Assembly: GCF_023094165.1 (NCBI RefSeq)
Contig: NZ_JALMDK010000010.1
Span: 62,001-126,000 of the forward strand
Length of the DNA: 64,000 bases
Reading direction: 5' to 3'
Origin: Crossiella sp. S99.2
GTDB taxonomy: Bacteria > Actinomycetota > Actinomycetes > Mycobacteriales > Pseudonocardiaceae
Below are positions 15,645-24,325 of the stretch, in pieces; position 1 is the stretch's first letter, and every line of letters starts with the position of its first letter. The translations under genes were made by a program, and so were the position numbers. The notes beneath the pieces were generated by a model. The model saw nothing but the letters and a program-made list of their open reading frames with translations, was not told the origin of the DNA and did not search any database.

Positions 15645-16814
15645 TCACAACCGCCCAAGAAACGCCATTCGCGTGCGCGTTCCCCACGGTGCGTGCTTGA
15701 ACAGCCCGGCCATGGCCGCCGCGGTGCCGCGCACGTCCTCCCGGCCGGAGAGGTAGTGCGCCTGGTCGGATTCGGGCATGGCGAAGAACAACTCGAAGAA
15801 CCGGGGCAGATCGGCCGCGGGCAGCGCGAGCAGCACGCGCAAGCCGCTGCGGCGCAACGCGTGCACCGCTTTGGCCGCGGGGGACCAGAGCACCCGCCAG
15901 CCGGCGGCGGCCGCGGCGTGCGGTCCGGCGGGCAGCGCGGCGCGCACCGCCTCGGCCACCCTGGGCGCCAGGGCCAGGGCGGTGGCCACGCTGAATCCGG
16001 TGGCCGGGTGGACCAGTCCGGCGGCCGCGCCGAAGGGCAGCAGGCCGCGCACGCTGGGCGGCGGATCGTCCACTCTGAACCGGACGCGTTCCTGGGTTTC
16101 GTTGCCGGACAAGGAGATCCCGTACTGGCCGAGCCGGTCGGCGAGTTTGCGGCGCAGTTCGGGGTAGCCGAGTCCGGGCCGCCGGGCGAGGGAGGTTTCC
16201 TCGATCAGGGTGCGGCCGTCGCCGAGGGGCTGGGCGTAGAGGAAGGTGGGCCAGTCGGCGGGTCCGTTGCTGGCGTGCCGCCAGTCCATGAACACCGCTT
16301 CCCCGGCCGGCACGAGTGCGGTGACCGCCTCGCTGGGCAGCAGCACGCCGTAGGCGGTCTGTTCGGCGGCGGGTCGCCGGGGCCGTCCGCCGCAGAGGGT
16401 GCGCCGGTCGCCGGTGGCGTCCACGACCAGGCGGGCGGCGAGTGCGCCGCCGTCGGTGAGCTGGACCAGGCTGCCGTCGTGGGTGTGCGCGACGGTGATG
16501 GCCGAGCCCTGGCGCACGGTCAGCGCCGGGTGGCGCAGGTAGTCGCGCAGCGCGGTGTTGTCCAGCAGCGCGTATCGGCGGCTGAGTTCGTGCCTGGTCT
16601 CGGCGATGGCCACGGTGCGCGCGGGGCAGTTGCGCACGGCGGCGCCGGGCAGGTCGATGGGCAGTTCGTCGGTCCAGGCCGCGTAGGTCTGCCGCCACGG
16701 CCGTCCGGGCGCGGGGTCGAGCACCGTGGTGCTCAGGCCGAGCCGGGCACAGGCTCCGGCCAGCGCGAATCCCGCCGGACCGCCACCGACCACCACAACG
16801 TCCTGCACGTGCAT
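15645..16814 (-). CDS. Lycopene cyclase (CrtY/CrtL-type flavoprotein)
   Basis: A 389-residue FAD-dependent lycopene cyclase-like protein that would close the beta-ionone rings of carotenoids. Seen: N-terminal dinucleotide-binding VVVVGGGPAGFALAGACARL (residues about 5-24), MDWRH, FLYAQPLGDGRTLIEETSLARRPGL (the cyclase FLY..P...EETSL signature), and GAAAGLVHPATGFSVATAL. No other carotenoid gene lies nearby, so the pathway must be encoded elsewhere. Tightly followed by the RNase Z gene only in genome order, not in apparent function. Confidence 0.85.
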   Translation of the reverse strand: MHVQDVVVVGGGPAGFALAGACARLGLSTTVLDPAPGRPWRQTYAAWTDELPIDLPGAAVRNCPARTVAIAETRHELSRRYALLDNTALRDYLRHPALTVRQGSAITVAHTHDGSLVQLTDGGALAARLVVDATGDRRTLCGGRPRRPAAEQTAYGVLLPSEAVTALVPAGEAVFMDWRHASNGPADWPTFLYAQPLGDGRTLIEETSLARRPGLGYPELRRKLADRLGQYGISLSGNETQERVRFRVDDPPPSVRGLLPFGAAAGLVHPATGFSVATALALAPRVAEAVRAALPAGPHAAAAAGWRVLWSPAAKAVHALRRSGLRVLLALPAADLPRFFELFFAMPESDQAHYLSGREDVRGTAAAMAGLFKHAPWGTRTRMAFLGRL

Positions 16815-16828
16815 CAGCGAATCATGCG

Positions 16829-17743
16829 CTACCGCCGCGGGGGAACCGCGATCCGGTCGAGATCGGCGGCGACCACCAGTTCGCCGTCGAAGTGCTTGGC
16901 CGCCTCGGCCCGGAACAGCTCAAGATCGGGATAGCGCTGGGAGAAGTGGGTGAGGACCAGCTTGCGGACCCCGCATTCGGTGGCGACGCGTCCGGCCTGA
17001 CCGGCGGTGAGGTGGCCGACCTGGGCGGCCAGCTCGGCCTCGGTGTCCAGGAAGGTGGACTCGATGACCAGCAGGTCGACGTCCTTGGCCAGCGCGAACA
17101 CGTTCTCGCACAGCCCGGTGTCCATCACGAAGGCGAATTTCTGCCCGGGTCTGGGCACGCTGACCTCGGCCAGGTCGACCCGGCGGCCGTCGAGGTCGAG
17201 GTGGCCTTCCCGGCGGAGTTTCCGGACCTGGAGGCCGCTGATCCCGGCTGCGGCCAGTTTGTCCGGGAGCATGCGCAGCCCGTCGGGTTCGACCAGGCGG
17301 TAGCCGTAGGCCTCGACCGGGTGGGCCAGGCGGCGGGCTTCCAGGGCGCCGAAGCCGCCGGTGGCCAGCACGCCGTCGCCGGTGATCGGTTCCTCGCGCA
17401 GGTCGGCGGTCTCGTGGAAGGCGGCGGCGTAGCGCAGCCGGTGGAAGTAGGCGGCGCCGGAGGCCGGGTAGTGCGCGTGCACCGGATGCGGGACCTTGTC
17501 CAGGGACAGCCGTTGCACGATGCCGGGCACGCCGAGGCAGTGGTCGCCGTGGAAGTGGGTCAGGCAGAGCCGGGTGATCGCGCTGGCCGGGACTCCACTG
17601 TGGACCATCTGCCGCTGGGTGCCCTCGCCGGGGTCGAACAGGAAGCCCTGGTCGTCCCAGCGCAGCAGGTAGCCGTTGTGGTTGCGCACCCGGGTGGGCA
17701 CCTGGCTGGCGGTGCCCAGGACGATCAGCTCGCGGTTCGACAC
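16829..17743 (-). CDS. rnz: Ribonuclease Z
   Basis: Metallo-beta-lactamase-fold tRNA 3'-endonuclease that trims pre-tRNA 3' trailers. GTG 17743 gives a 304-residue protein. Motifs: LGTASQVPTRVRNHNGYLLRW (RNase Z N-terminal block), the zinc site THFHGDHCLGVPG, the exosite-related region around residues 150-180, FVMDTG, LLVIESTFLD, and VLTHFSQRYPD with the second histidine set. All expected zinc ligands are visible. Length matches the short bacterial form. Confidence 0.9.
   Translation of the reverse strand: MSNRELIVLGTASQVPTRVRNHNGYLLRWDDQGFLFDPGEGTQRQMVHSGVPASAITRLCLTHFHGDHCLGVPGIVQRLSLDKVPHPVHAHYPASGAAYFHRLRYAAAFHETADLREEPITGDGVLATGGFGALEARRLAHPVEAYGYRLVEPDGLRMLPDKLAAAGISGLQVRKLRREGHLDLDGRRVDLAEVSVPRPGQKFAFVMDTGLCENVFALAKDVDLLVIESTFLDTEAELAAQVGHLTAGQAGRVATECGVRKLVLTHFSQRYPDLELFRAEAAKHFDGELVVAADLDRIAVPPRR
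17594..17604. repeat. TCCACTGTGGA palindrome (core copy)
   Basis: Eleven-base core of the GTCCACnGTGGAC element, inside rnz, where it is read as Val-His-Ser-Gly: a third reading frame for the same palindrome. Confidence 0.55.
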
Positions 17744-17781
17744 GGTGGCGACTGTAGGCGGGCGATCCGGCGCGGGCACGT

Positions 17782-18465
17782 CTATTCGCGGCCGGGGCGG
17801 ACGATGCCGTGCTCGTAGGCGAAGACGATCACCTGGGCCCGGTCGCGCAGGCCGAGTTTGGTCAGGATGCGACCGACGTGCACTTTGACGGTGAGTTCGG
17901 ACAGGTGCATCCGGGCGCCGATTTCCCGGTTGGACAGTCCCCTGGCGAGTGCGCGCAGCACCTCGTGTTCGCGGCCGGTGAGCGGGTCGGGCAGCGTAGC
18001 GAGGGGGTCGGGTCGTTCGGGCAGGGGTAGGTGGTCGGCGAAGCGGGCGATCAGCCGCCGGGTGACCGCCGGGGCCAGTGCGGATTCCCCGGCGGCGACC
18101 ACCCGGATGCCGTGCAGCAGTTCGGCGGGGGCGGCGTCCTTGAGCAGGCTGGGGTTGTTTTTTTGGCGCGATGCCCCGGCGCGCAGTGCGGCGTAGACGT
18201 AGTCGTCCAGGTCGAAGGTGGTCAGCACGAGCACCTTGGCGGGGGAGCCGTCGGCGATGATGCGGCGGGTGGCCTCGATGCCGTCCATGCCGGGCATGCG
18301 CACGTCCATCAGCACCACGTCCGGGCGCAGTGTCCTGGTCAGGGTGATCGCCTCCGCGCCGCTGCCGGCCTCGCCGAGCACGTCGAGGTCGGGTTCGGGG
18401 GTGAGCACGGAGCGGAATCCCAGGCGTAGCAACGGCTGGTCGTCCACCAGCAGCACGCCGACCAT
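17782..18465 (-). CDS. NarL-family response regulator with an insertion in the receiver
   Basis: A 227-residue response regulator: receiver domain (VLLVDDQPLLRLGF, phospho-acceptor in VVLMDVRMPGMDG) and C-terminal LuxR-type helix-turn-helix (LTGREHEVLRALARGLSNREI and LTVKVHVGRILTKLGL). Odd: where NarL receivers read ALRAGASGFLLKD, this one has ASRQKNNPSLLKD, about five extra residues just before the conserved lysine, encoded partly by a run of seven A (T on + strand, 18158-18164). Overlaps the kinase stop by one base (TGATG), so translationally coupled. Likely regulates the ABC exporter of the same operon. Confidence 0.9.
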   Translation of the reverse strand: MVGVLLVDDQPLLRLGFRSVLTPEPDLDVLGEAGSGAEAITLTRTLRPDVVLMDVRMPGMDGIEATRRIIADGSPAKVLVLTTFDLDDYVYAALRAGASRQKNNPSLLKDAAPAELLHGIRVVAAGESALAPAVTRRLIARFADHLPLPERPDPLATLPDPLTGREHEVLRALARGLSNREIGARMHLSELTVKVHVGRILTKLGLRDRAQVIVFAYEHGIVRPGRE

Positions 18466-19550
18466 CAGACCTCCCAGGGCAGGCGCGCGTGCACCCGCCA
18501 GCCGCCGTCGGCCGCGGGTCCGGCGCTGACGGTGCCACCATAGGCGGCGGCGCGTTCGGCGATCCCGGCCAGGCCGTGCCCGCCGTCGCCGGGCTGTCCG
18601 GCGCCGGTGTCGGTGATCTCCAGTTCGACCTCGGTGTCGGTGTGGCGCAACCGGACCTGGGCGCGCACGCCGGCGCCCGCGTGGTGCAGGGTGTTGGTCA
18701 GGGCCTCCTGGGTGATCCGGTAGACGACCAGGCCGATGCCGGGATTGTCCTTGTCCGGCAAGCCTTCCTGGTGCAGTTCCACCGGCAGTCCGGCGGCCCG
18801 GACCTGGTCCACGAGGTCCGGCAGATCGGGCAGACCCGGTTGTGGGGCAAGGGGTTGCTCGCCTTCGCGGAGCAGGCCGACCAGGCGGCGCATGTCGGCC
18901 AGGGCGGCCCGGCCGGTGGCCGAGGTCTTGGCCAGGAGGTCCGGGGCGTTGGCCGGGTCGGCGGCCGCGCCGTCGGCGAGGGCGACCATGACCGCGAGGT
19001 TGTGCGCGACGATGTCGTGCACCTCCCTGGCGATCCGGGTCCGTTCGGCGGTGGCCGCGGTGCGGGCCTGGTGTTCGAGTTGCTGCCGCCGGTAGTCCTG
19101 GTGCCTGCGCTGGCTGAGGCCGAGCAGGGCGGTGGCGGTGAGCACGGAGAGGATGCCGATCAGCACCGGTGTCGGCGGCGGGCTGGTCACCCAGGCCCAG
19201 CCCAGCGCCAGCACGAACACCGCGACCGGGGCCCACAGGTGGGGTGTCGGCCGGTGCCGGGCCACCGCGTAGACCGCGAACAGCGGCGCGGACACCAGGA
19301 ACACCCCGGTGAACCCGGCCAGCATGCTGAGCACCGCGATCGCGGCCACCACCCAGAACACGGTCAGCGGCGCCCGTCGTCGCCACACCAGGGGGAGGTG
19401 CACGGCGGCGAAGAACAGCCAGCCCAGGTCGGTGACGCCGGTGCTGTGCTCCAGCACGCCGGGCGCCTGGTCGCCGCCGAGGGTCACCGGCAGCACGAGT
19501 GCGGCGGCGAGCGCGGCCAGTCCGGCGTCGGTGCGTCGTGGTCGATCCAT
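18465..19550 (-). CDS. Sensor histidine kinase (HisKA_3)
   Basis: A 361-residue membrane sensor kinase, partner of the response regulator that follows. Five to six hydrophobic segments occupy residues 10-145; then the dimerisation/phospho-acceptor helix ERTRIAREVHDIVAHNLAVM with H in EVHD, and an ATPase domain with YRITQEALTNTLHHAG (N box) and GHGLAGIAERAAAYGG (G box). No extracellular sensor domain, as in intramembrane-sensing kinases linked to ABC exporters. ATG 19550 follows the permease stop by 14 bp. Confidence 0.9.
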   Translation of the reverse strand: MDRPRRTDAGLAALAAALVLPVTLGGDQAPGVLEHSTGVTDLGWLFFAAVHLPLVWRRRAPLTVFWVVAAIAVLSMLAGFTGVFLVSAPLFAVYAVARHRPTPHLWAPVAVFVLALGWAWVTSPPPTPVLIGILSVLTATALLGLSQRRHQDYRRQQLEHQARTAATAERTRIAREVHDIVAHNLAVMVALADGAAADPANAPDLLAKTSATGRAALADMRRLVGLLREGEQPLAPQPGLPDLPDLVDQVRAAGLPVELHQEGLPDKDNPGIGLVVYRITQEALTNTLHHAGAGVRAQVRLRHTDTEVELEITDTGAGQPGDGGHGLAGIAERAAAYGGTVSAGPAADGGWRVHARLPWEV

Positions 19551-19564
19551 GGTGTGCCCCCCGG

Positions 19565-20298
19565 TCACAGTTCGCGGCGGCGCAGCATCGCGGCGGCGCC
19601 TCCGAGCAGGAGTATGGCCCAGCCCAGTCCGACCGCGGTGCCCCAGCCGGGGGACAGCAGCGGCCCGGTTCCGGTGGCGAACATGGCCTGCAAGGCGAAG
19701 GTCGGCAGGTAGGGCAGCACAGTGTCCTGGAGGTCGGCGGGCAGCGCGCCGAGCAGCGCCTGTGGCAGCACGACCAGGCCGAGGACAAACACGCCGATCG
19801 CCCCGGCCAGGCCGCGGATCAGGGTGCCCACGGCCAGGCCGAACACCGCGCACAGCACGGTGGCCTCGGCCGCGCCGAGGATGGCGAGCAGCACCCCAGG
19901 ATCGCCGAGGGAGAGCGGCCTGGTGGCGAAGGCCTGGTGGGCCAGGAAAGCGCCGAGGTAGCCGGCGAGCAGCGCCGGCAGGGTCGCGGCGACCAGGACC
20001 ACTGCTTTGGCCCACAGCACCGGCAGTCGTCGCGGCACGGCCAGCAGGGTGGTGCGGATCAGTCCGGAGCTGTGCTCGCCGGCCATGGTGAGCACGCCGA
20101 AGATGCCGAAGGTCAAGGCGTACAACAGGAAGCCGCCGCCGATCGCCTCGGTCAGGGTGGCCGGGCGGTGTCGCTGCTGCCAGCCGATCGTGCCTGCCAG
20201 CAGGGTCAGCGCGAGGGGCAGGCCGAGCAGCACCAGCCAGGCGGAGCGGGTGGACAGGAGTTTGGTCCACTCGCTGCGGACCACCCGGGGGAAGGTGA

Positions 20299-20302
<4 letters not shown>
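19565..20302 (-). CDS. ABC transporter permease (ABC-2 type)
   Basis: A 245-residue membrane component with six hydrophobic segments and the typical amino-terminal phrase RSEWTKLLSTRSAWLVLLGLPLA seen in ABC-2 exporters of actinomycetes. GTG start overlaps the ATPase stop by 4 bp. Works with the ATPase at 20299-21018; the operon also encodes a two-component system, an arrangement often used for self-protection against membrane-active compounds (inference). Confidence 0.88.
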
Positions 20303-21018
<716 letters not shown>

Positions 21019-21087
21019 GGCCCTGAGGTTAGGAATCCGGGCCGGTCACCGTCGTCTGCCACAGGTCGGCGGCCGGGGCGGTCCGGC

Positions 21088-21103
21088 TACGACCAAGGTC
21101 GTA
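21088..21103. promoter_or_regulatory. Candidate response-regulator operator
   Basis: TACGACC-AA-GGTCGTA, a palindrome with perfect 7-bp arms 70 bp upstream of the ABC operon. Size and spacing suit a NarL/LuxR-type dimer, most simply the regulator encoded by the last gene of the operon. Confidence 0.55.
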
Positions 21104-21104
21104 C

Positions 21105-21773
21105 TCAGGCGTGCCGCAGGTAGGTCAGCACCGCGCTGACCCGCCGGTGCACCTGGGGTTCCTCGGCCAGGCCGAGTTTGGCGAAGGTGGAGTTGACGTG
21201 TTTCTCGATGGTCGACTCGGACAGCGTCAGGTACTCCGCGATGGCCCGGTTGGTCTTGCCCTGGGCCATGTGCCGCAACACTTCCAGCTCGCGCGGACTC
21301 AACCGGGTCAGTGGCGCGTCGGCGGCCTTGGCCCGGCTGCCCAGCAGCACCTCCACGATCCGCGGGTCGATCACCGAACGGCCGGCGCGGACCTCGTGCA
21401 GGGCCCGCAGCAGTTCGTCGACCTCGCCGATGCGTTCCTTGAGCAGGTAGGCCAGGCCGTCGGTGCCGTGCTGGAACAGGTCGAAGGCGTACTGCTCGTT
21501 GGCGTGCTGGGACAGCACCACCACGCCGATGTCCTGGTGGTGCACCCGGATGTGGTGCGCGGCGGTGATGCCCTCGGTGTTGTGGCCCGGCGGCATCCGG
21601 ATGTCGGTGATCACCGCGTCCAGGCGGAACCGGCGGACCGCGTCCAGGAGTTCCTCCGCGGTGCCCACCGCCGCGACCACCTGCACCTCGCCGCTGTCCT
21701 CAAGCAGGCGCCGGGTGCCCTCGCGCACCAGGTAGTGGTCTTCGGCGATGACGATCCGCAGCGGCTCAGGCAT
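21105..21773 (-). CDS. NarL/LuxR-family response regulator
   Basis: A 222-residue response regulator: receiver with IVIAEDHYLVREG, acceptor Asp in AVITDIRMPPGH, and LLKERIGEVDELL; C-terminal HTH LSPRELEVLRHMAQGKTNRAI with LSESTIEKHVNSTFAKLGL. Its start overlaps the end of the kinase gene by 8 bp, so both are translated together. The receiver and acceptor motifs are intact. Confidence 0.92.
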   Translation of the reverse strand: MPEPLRIVIAEDHYLVREGTRRLLEDSGEVQVVAAVGTAEELLDAVRRFRLDAVITDIRMPPGHNTEGITAAHHIRVHHQDIGVVVLSQHANEQYAFDLFQHGTDGLAYLLKERIGEVDELLRALHEVRAGRSVIDPRIVEVLLGSRAKAADAPLTRLSPRELEVLRHMAQGKTNRAIAEYLTLSESTIEKHVNSTFAKLGLAEEPQVHRRVSAVLTYLRHA

Positions 21774-23841
21774 CAGCGGTGTTCTCCACGATCTCGATAG
21801 GACAGTCCGAAGTGGACGGTTCGCGGGCCGCGGCGGGTAGCCGGGCGGTGATGGTGGTGCCCGCGCCGGGGGTGCTGGCGATGGTGAGCGCGCCGCCGAC
21901 CGCCTCGGCCCGGTCGCGCATGCCGGTCAGGCCGAGTCCGCCGCCGCCGTGCCGGAAGCCGCGGCCGTCATCGCGCACGGCCACGGTCAGGTCGCCGTCG
22001 TGGTGTCCGAAGTGGACGGTCACGGCACTGGCCCCGGCGTGTTTGAGCACGTTCGTCAGCGCCTCGGAGATGAGGAAGAACGCGGATTCCTCCACGTCCA
22101 CGCCGAAGCGGGCGGCACGCAGTTCGGGCGGGCAGTCCACGGTGACCGGGATCGGCAGCCGCCGGGCCCGCGAGGTGACCGCGGCGATCAGGCCCTGGTC
22201 GGTGAGCACCGGCGGGTGGATGCCGTGGGCGAGTTCGCGGAGTTCGTCGATGACCCGGTAGGCGTCGTCCTGCACCTCGGTGAGGGTGTTCCCGGCCGCC
22301 TCGCCACCGCGGTTGAACTGGTTGCGGGCCAGTCGCAGTTTGGCCACCAGGGCGACCAGTTCCTGCTGGATGCCGTCGTGCAGCTGCCGTTCGATCCGCC
22401 GCCGCTCGGTGTCCTGGGCCTGCACGATCCGGGTCCGGGACGCCTCCAGCTCACTGGCCTGCCGGGACACCTGTTCGACCTGGATGCCCAGGGCCTTGGC
22501 CAGGTTGGCGTTGTGCACGGCCAGCGCGGCCTGCCGGGCCAGGCTCTCCACCAGGGCGTGGTCCTCCGGGGTGAACCGGCCGTCGACCTTGGGCCCGTAC
22601 TCGATCACCCCGAGTCGTTCCTCGGCGTGCCGCAGCGGGAACCGGGTGGCCGGCTCGTCGGTGACCGTGCCCGCCACGCTGACCACCGGCGGACTGCACG
22701 GGTGCGCGGCGCCGCCGAGTTCGACCCTGGCCCACTTGAGGTTCAGCCCGCTCTGCAGGCTGCTGGCCAGGTGCGGGGCCAGCCGGGGCAGGTCGTAGGC
22801 GTGTTCCAGGGTGGTGCCGAACTGCACCAGCAGCTCGAACCCGCTCAGCCGCGGCCCGTACACCCGGCGCGCGGCGGCCTGGTTGAGCTGCGCGCGCAAC
22901 GGCTGGAACAGCAGCATCGCGGCCGCGGTGACCAGCGCGACCAGTCCGACCGGCAGGTACTGGCCCGCAGTCCAGCCGAGCATGGTCGCCGTTCCCAGGT
23001 ACCAGCCGCCGATGACCAGCCACAACAGGCCGTAGACCACCGAGCGCGGCACCACGATGTCCACGCCGAGCAGTTGCCTGCGCAGCGCGGCGACCACCAC
23101 GATCACCGGTACCAGGGAGTACGGCAGGGTGCCGATCAACCGGCCGATGACGTAGTACCAGCCCTCGTCGACGTCGACCCGCCAGTTGCGGGTGAGCAGC
23201 AGCACCGCCCTGGCCAGCATGATCGTGATGGTGAGGATGGCCAGCGAGGTCACCCAGGGCTGCGGCCGTCCATCCCGGCGGGCCAGCAGGCAGCGGATCA
23301 GCAGCATGATCCCGGCGCCCACGTGCAGCCAGGCGAAGGGTTTCTGCGACCACAGGTACATCATCTCGATCGGCAGCCCGGCCAGCGCGGCGATCAGCGG
23401 GGCTGGCAGCAGGAACCACAGCGAGCGCAGCAGGATCCGCTCGTAGCGGTGCCGGTAGCGGCCGTCGGGCAGCAGTGCGACCAGGTAGATGATCAGGATG
23501 TTGAAGACGAACTCGAGGATCTCGTTGCCGGTGGAGCCGAACCACACCCAGAAGCCGGCGGGCATCCAGTCCTCGGGCGTGGTGAGGAAGTGCAGTGGGT
23601 AGTTGGTGACCAGCCCGATCGCCAGCAGCGAGCCGAAGACCATCAGTCGTCGCCCGACCGGGTGACTGGGGGCGGCCCGCCAGACCAGCAGCCCGGCCGC
23701 GTAACAGGGCAGTACCGCGGTCAGCGCCCAGGACAGGGTCAGCCGCGCGGGCAGCACGAACAGCGTCACCGGGATCGTGATCAGCAGACTCAGCCCGGCG
23801 GCGGTAGCCAGCAGCCGAATGGGCCAGTCCTTCCCCGTCAC
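21766..23841 (-). CDS. Large membrane sensor histidine kinase with GAF-like domain
   Basis: A 691-residue kinase. Residues 1-330 contain nine to ten hydrophobic helices, including WVWFGSTGNEILEFVFN; residues 350-470 look like a GAF domain (FELLVQFGTTLEHAYDL to FTPEDHALVESLARQAALAV); then a coiled segment, the HisKA_3 helix RRRIERQLHDGIQQELVAL with the phospho-acceptor H in QLHDG, and a HATPase domain (SEALTNVLKHAGAS, DDGRGF, GGLGLTGMRDRAEAVGG). GTG 23841 is chosen because upstream codons overlap an inverted repeat. Partner of the response regulator at 21105. Confidence 0.88.
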   Translation of the reverse strand: MTGKDWPIRLLATAAGLSLLITIPVTLFVLPARLTLSWALTAVLPCYAAGLLVWRAAPSHPVGRRLMVFGSLLAIGLVTNYPLHFLTTPEDWMPAGFWVWFGSTGNEILEFVFNILIIYLVALLPDGRYRHRYERILLRSLWFLLPAPLIAALAGLPIEMMYLWSQKPFAWLHVGAGIMLLIRCLLARRDGRPQPWVTSLAILTITIMLARAVLLLTRNWRVDVDEGWYYVIGRLIGTLPYSLVPVIVVVAALRRQLLGVDIVVPRSVVYGLLWLVIGGWYLGTATMLGWTAGQYLPVGLVALVTAAAMLLFQPLRAQLNQAAARRVYGPRLSGFELLVQFGTTLEHAYDLPRLAPHLASSLQSGLNLKWARVELGGAAHPCSPPVVSVAGTVTDEPATRFPLRHAEERLGVIEYGPKVDGRFTPEDHALVESLARQAALAVHNANLAKALGIQVEQVSRQASELEASRTRIVQAQDTERRRIERQLHDGIQQELVALVAKLRLARNQFNRGGEAAGNTLTEVQDDAYRVIDELRELAHGIHPPVLTDQGLIAAVTSRARRLPIPVTVDCPPELRAARFGVDVEESAFFLISEALTNVLKHAGASAVTVHFGHHDGDLTVAVRDDGRGFRHGGGGLGLTGMRDRAEAVGGALTIASTPGAGTTITARLPAAAREPSTSDCPIEIVENTADA

Positions 23842-23895
23842 CCGCTCATTCTGCGGGCTGCCGCCCCCGCGCGTACAGGAAGGTCGCACTACATG

Positions 23896-23919
23896 GCTAT
23901 GGCGGAAAACCTCCATAGC
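23896..23919. promoter_or_regulatory. Inverted repeat upstream of sensor kinase
   Basis: GCTATGGCGG and CCTCCATAGC flank AAAA; the arms pair at 9 of 10 positions. It lies 55 bp upstream of the kinase start and suits a dimeric regulator, possibly the adjacent LuxR-type protein. Confidence 0.5.
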
Positions 23920-24005
23920 GAATCAAGGCGGGCCTGGTTACCCGCGGCCGCGCGCCCCGGCAGACTTCGACAGGCAAGAGGATGACGGAAGGGCCCCCTT
24001 TCGAC

Positions 24006-24044
24006 GCGGGTTCCTGGAGCACCTGGGGGTGTCCAGGAGCCCGC
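24006..24044. other. Strong stem-loop in intergenic region
   Basis: A stem of about 17 bp with one bulged G and one G-T pair: arm 24006-24023 (GCGGGTTCCTGGAGCACC), loop TGGG, arm 24028-24044. It does not follow the end of any recognised gene, so it may terminate a short unrecognised transcript or act in a leader. Confidence 0.55.
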
Positions 24045-24325
24045 GTCTCGGCGTTGGGAACCGTGATGGGCGTTCGGATCAGTCACCGCGACTCGGTGTG
24101 TGCCCGGGTCGGCCAGCGGATCGAGCAGCCGCCGCCGCGTGCACCGGCCGGGCCGCGCCCGCCCGCACCGGCCCGCACGCCGGCCGGATCGGCGGCCCGC
24201 CGCCGCAGCTGAGGTGGTTTCCCCAGGTCAGCCGTATTCACTCAGCGCTGGATACGGCCCACCCCTGCCGGTCCGGGGTGTTCGCGATCAACACTCGCGG
24301 CGCCCGCAGACCCACGGAGGGGATC

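Larger units (their letters stand above)
23842..24325. other. 484-bp divergent intergenic region with two structured elements
   Basis: No gene supported. Holds an operator-like inverted repeat near the kinase start and a long stem-loop in the middle, followed by about 280 bp without recognised signals up to the GGAGGGG ribosome site of the secreted-protein gene. Confidence 0.6.
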
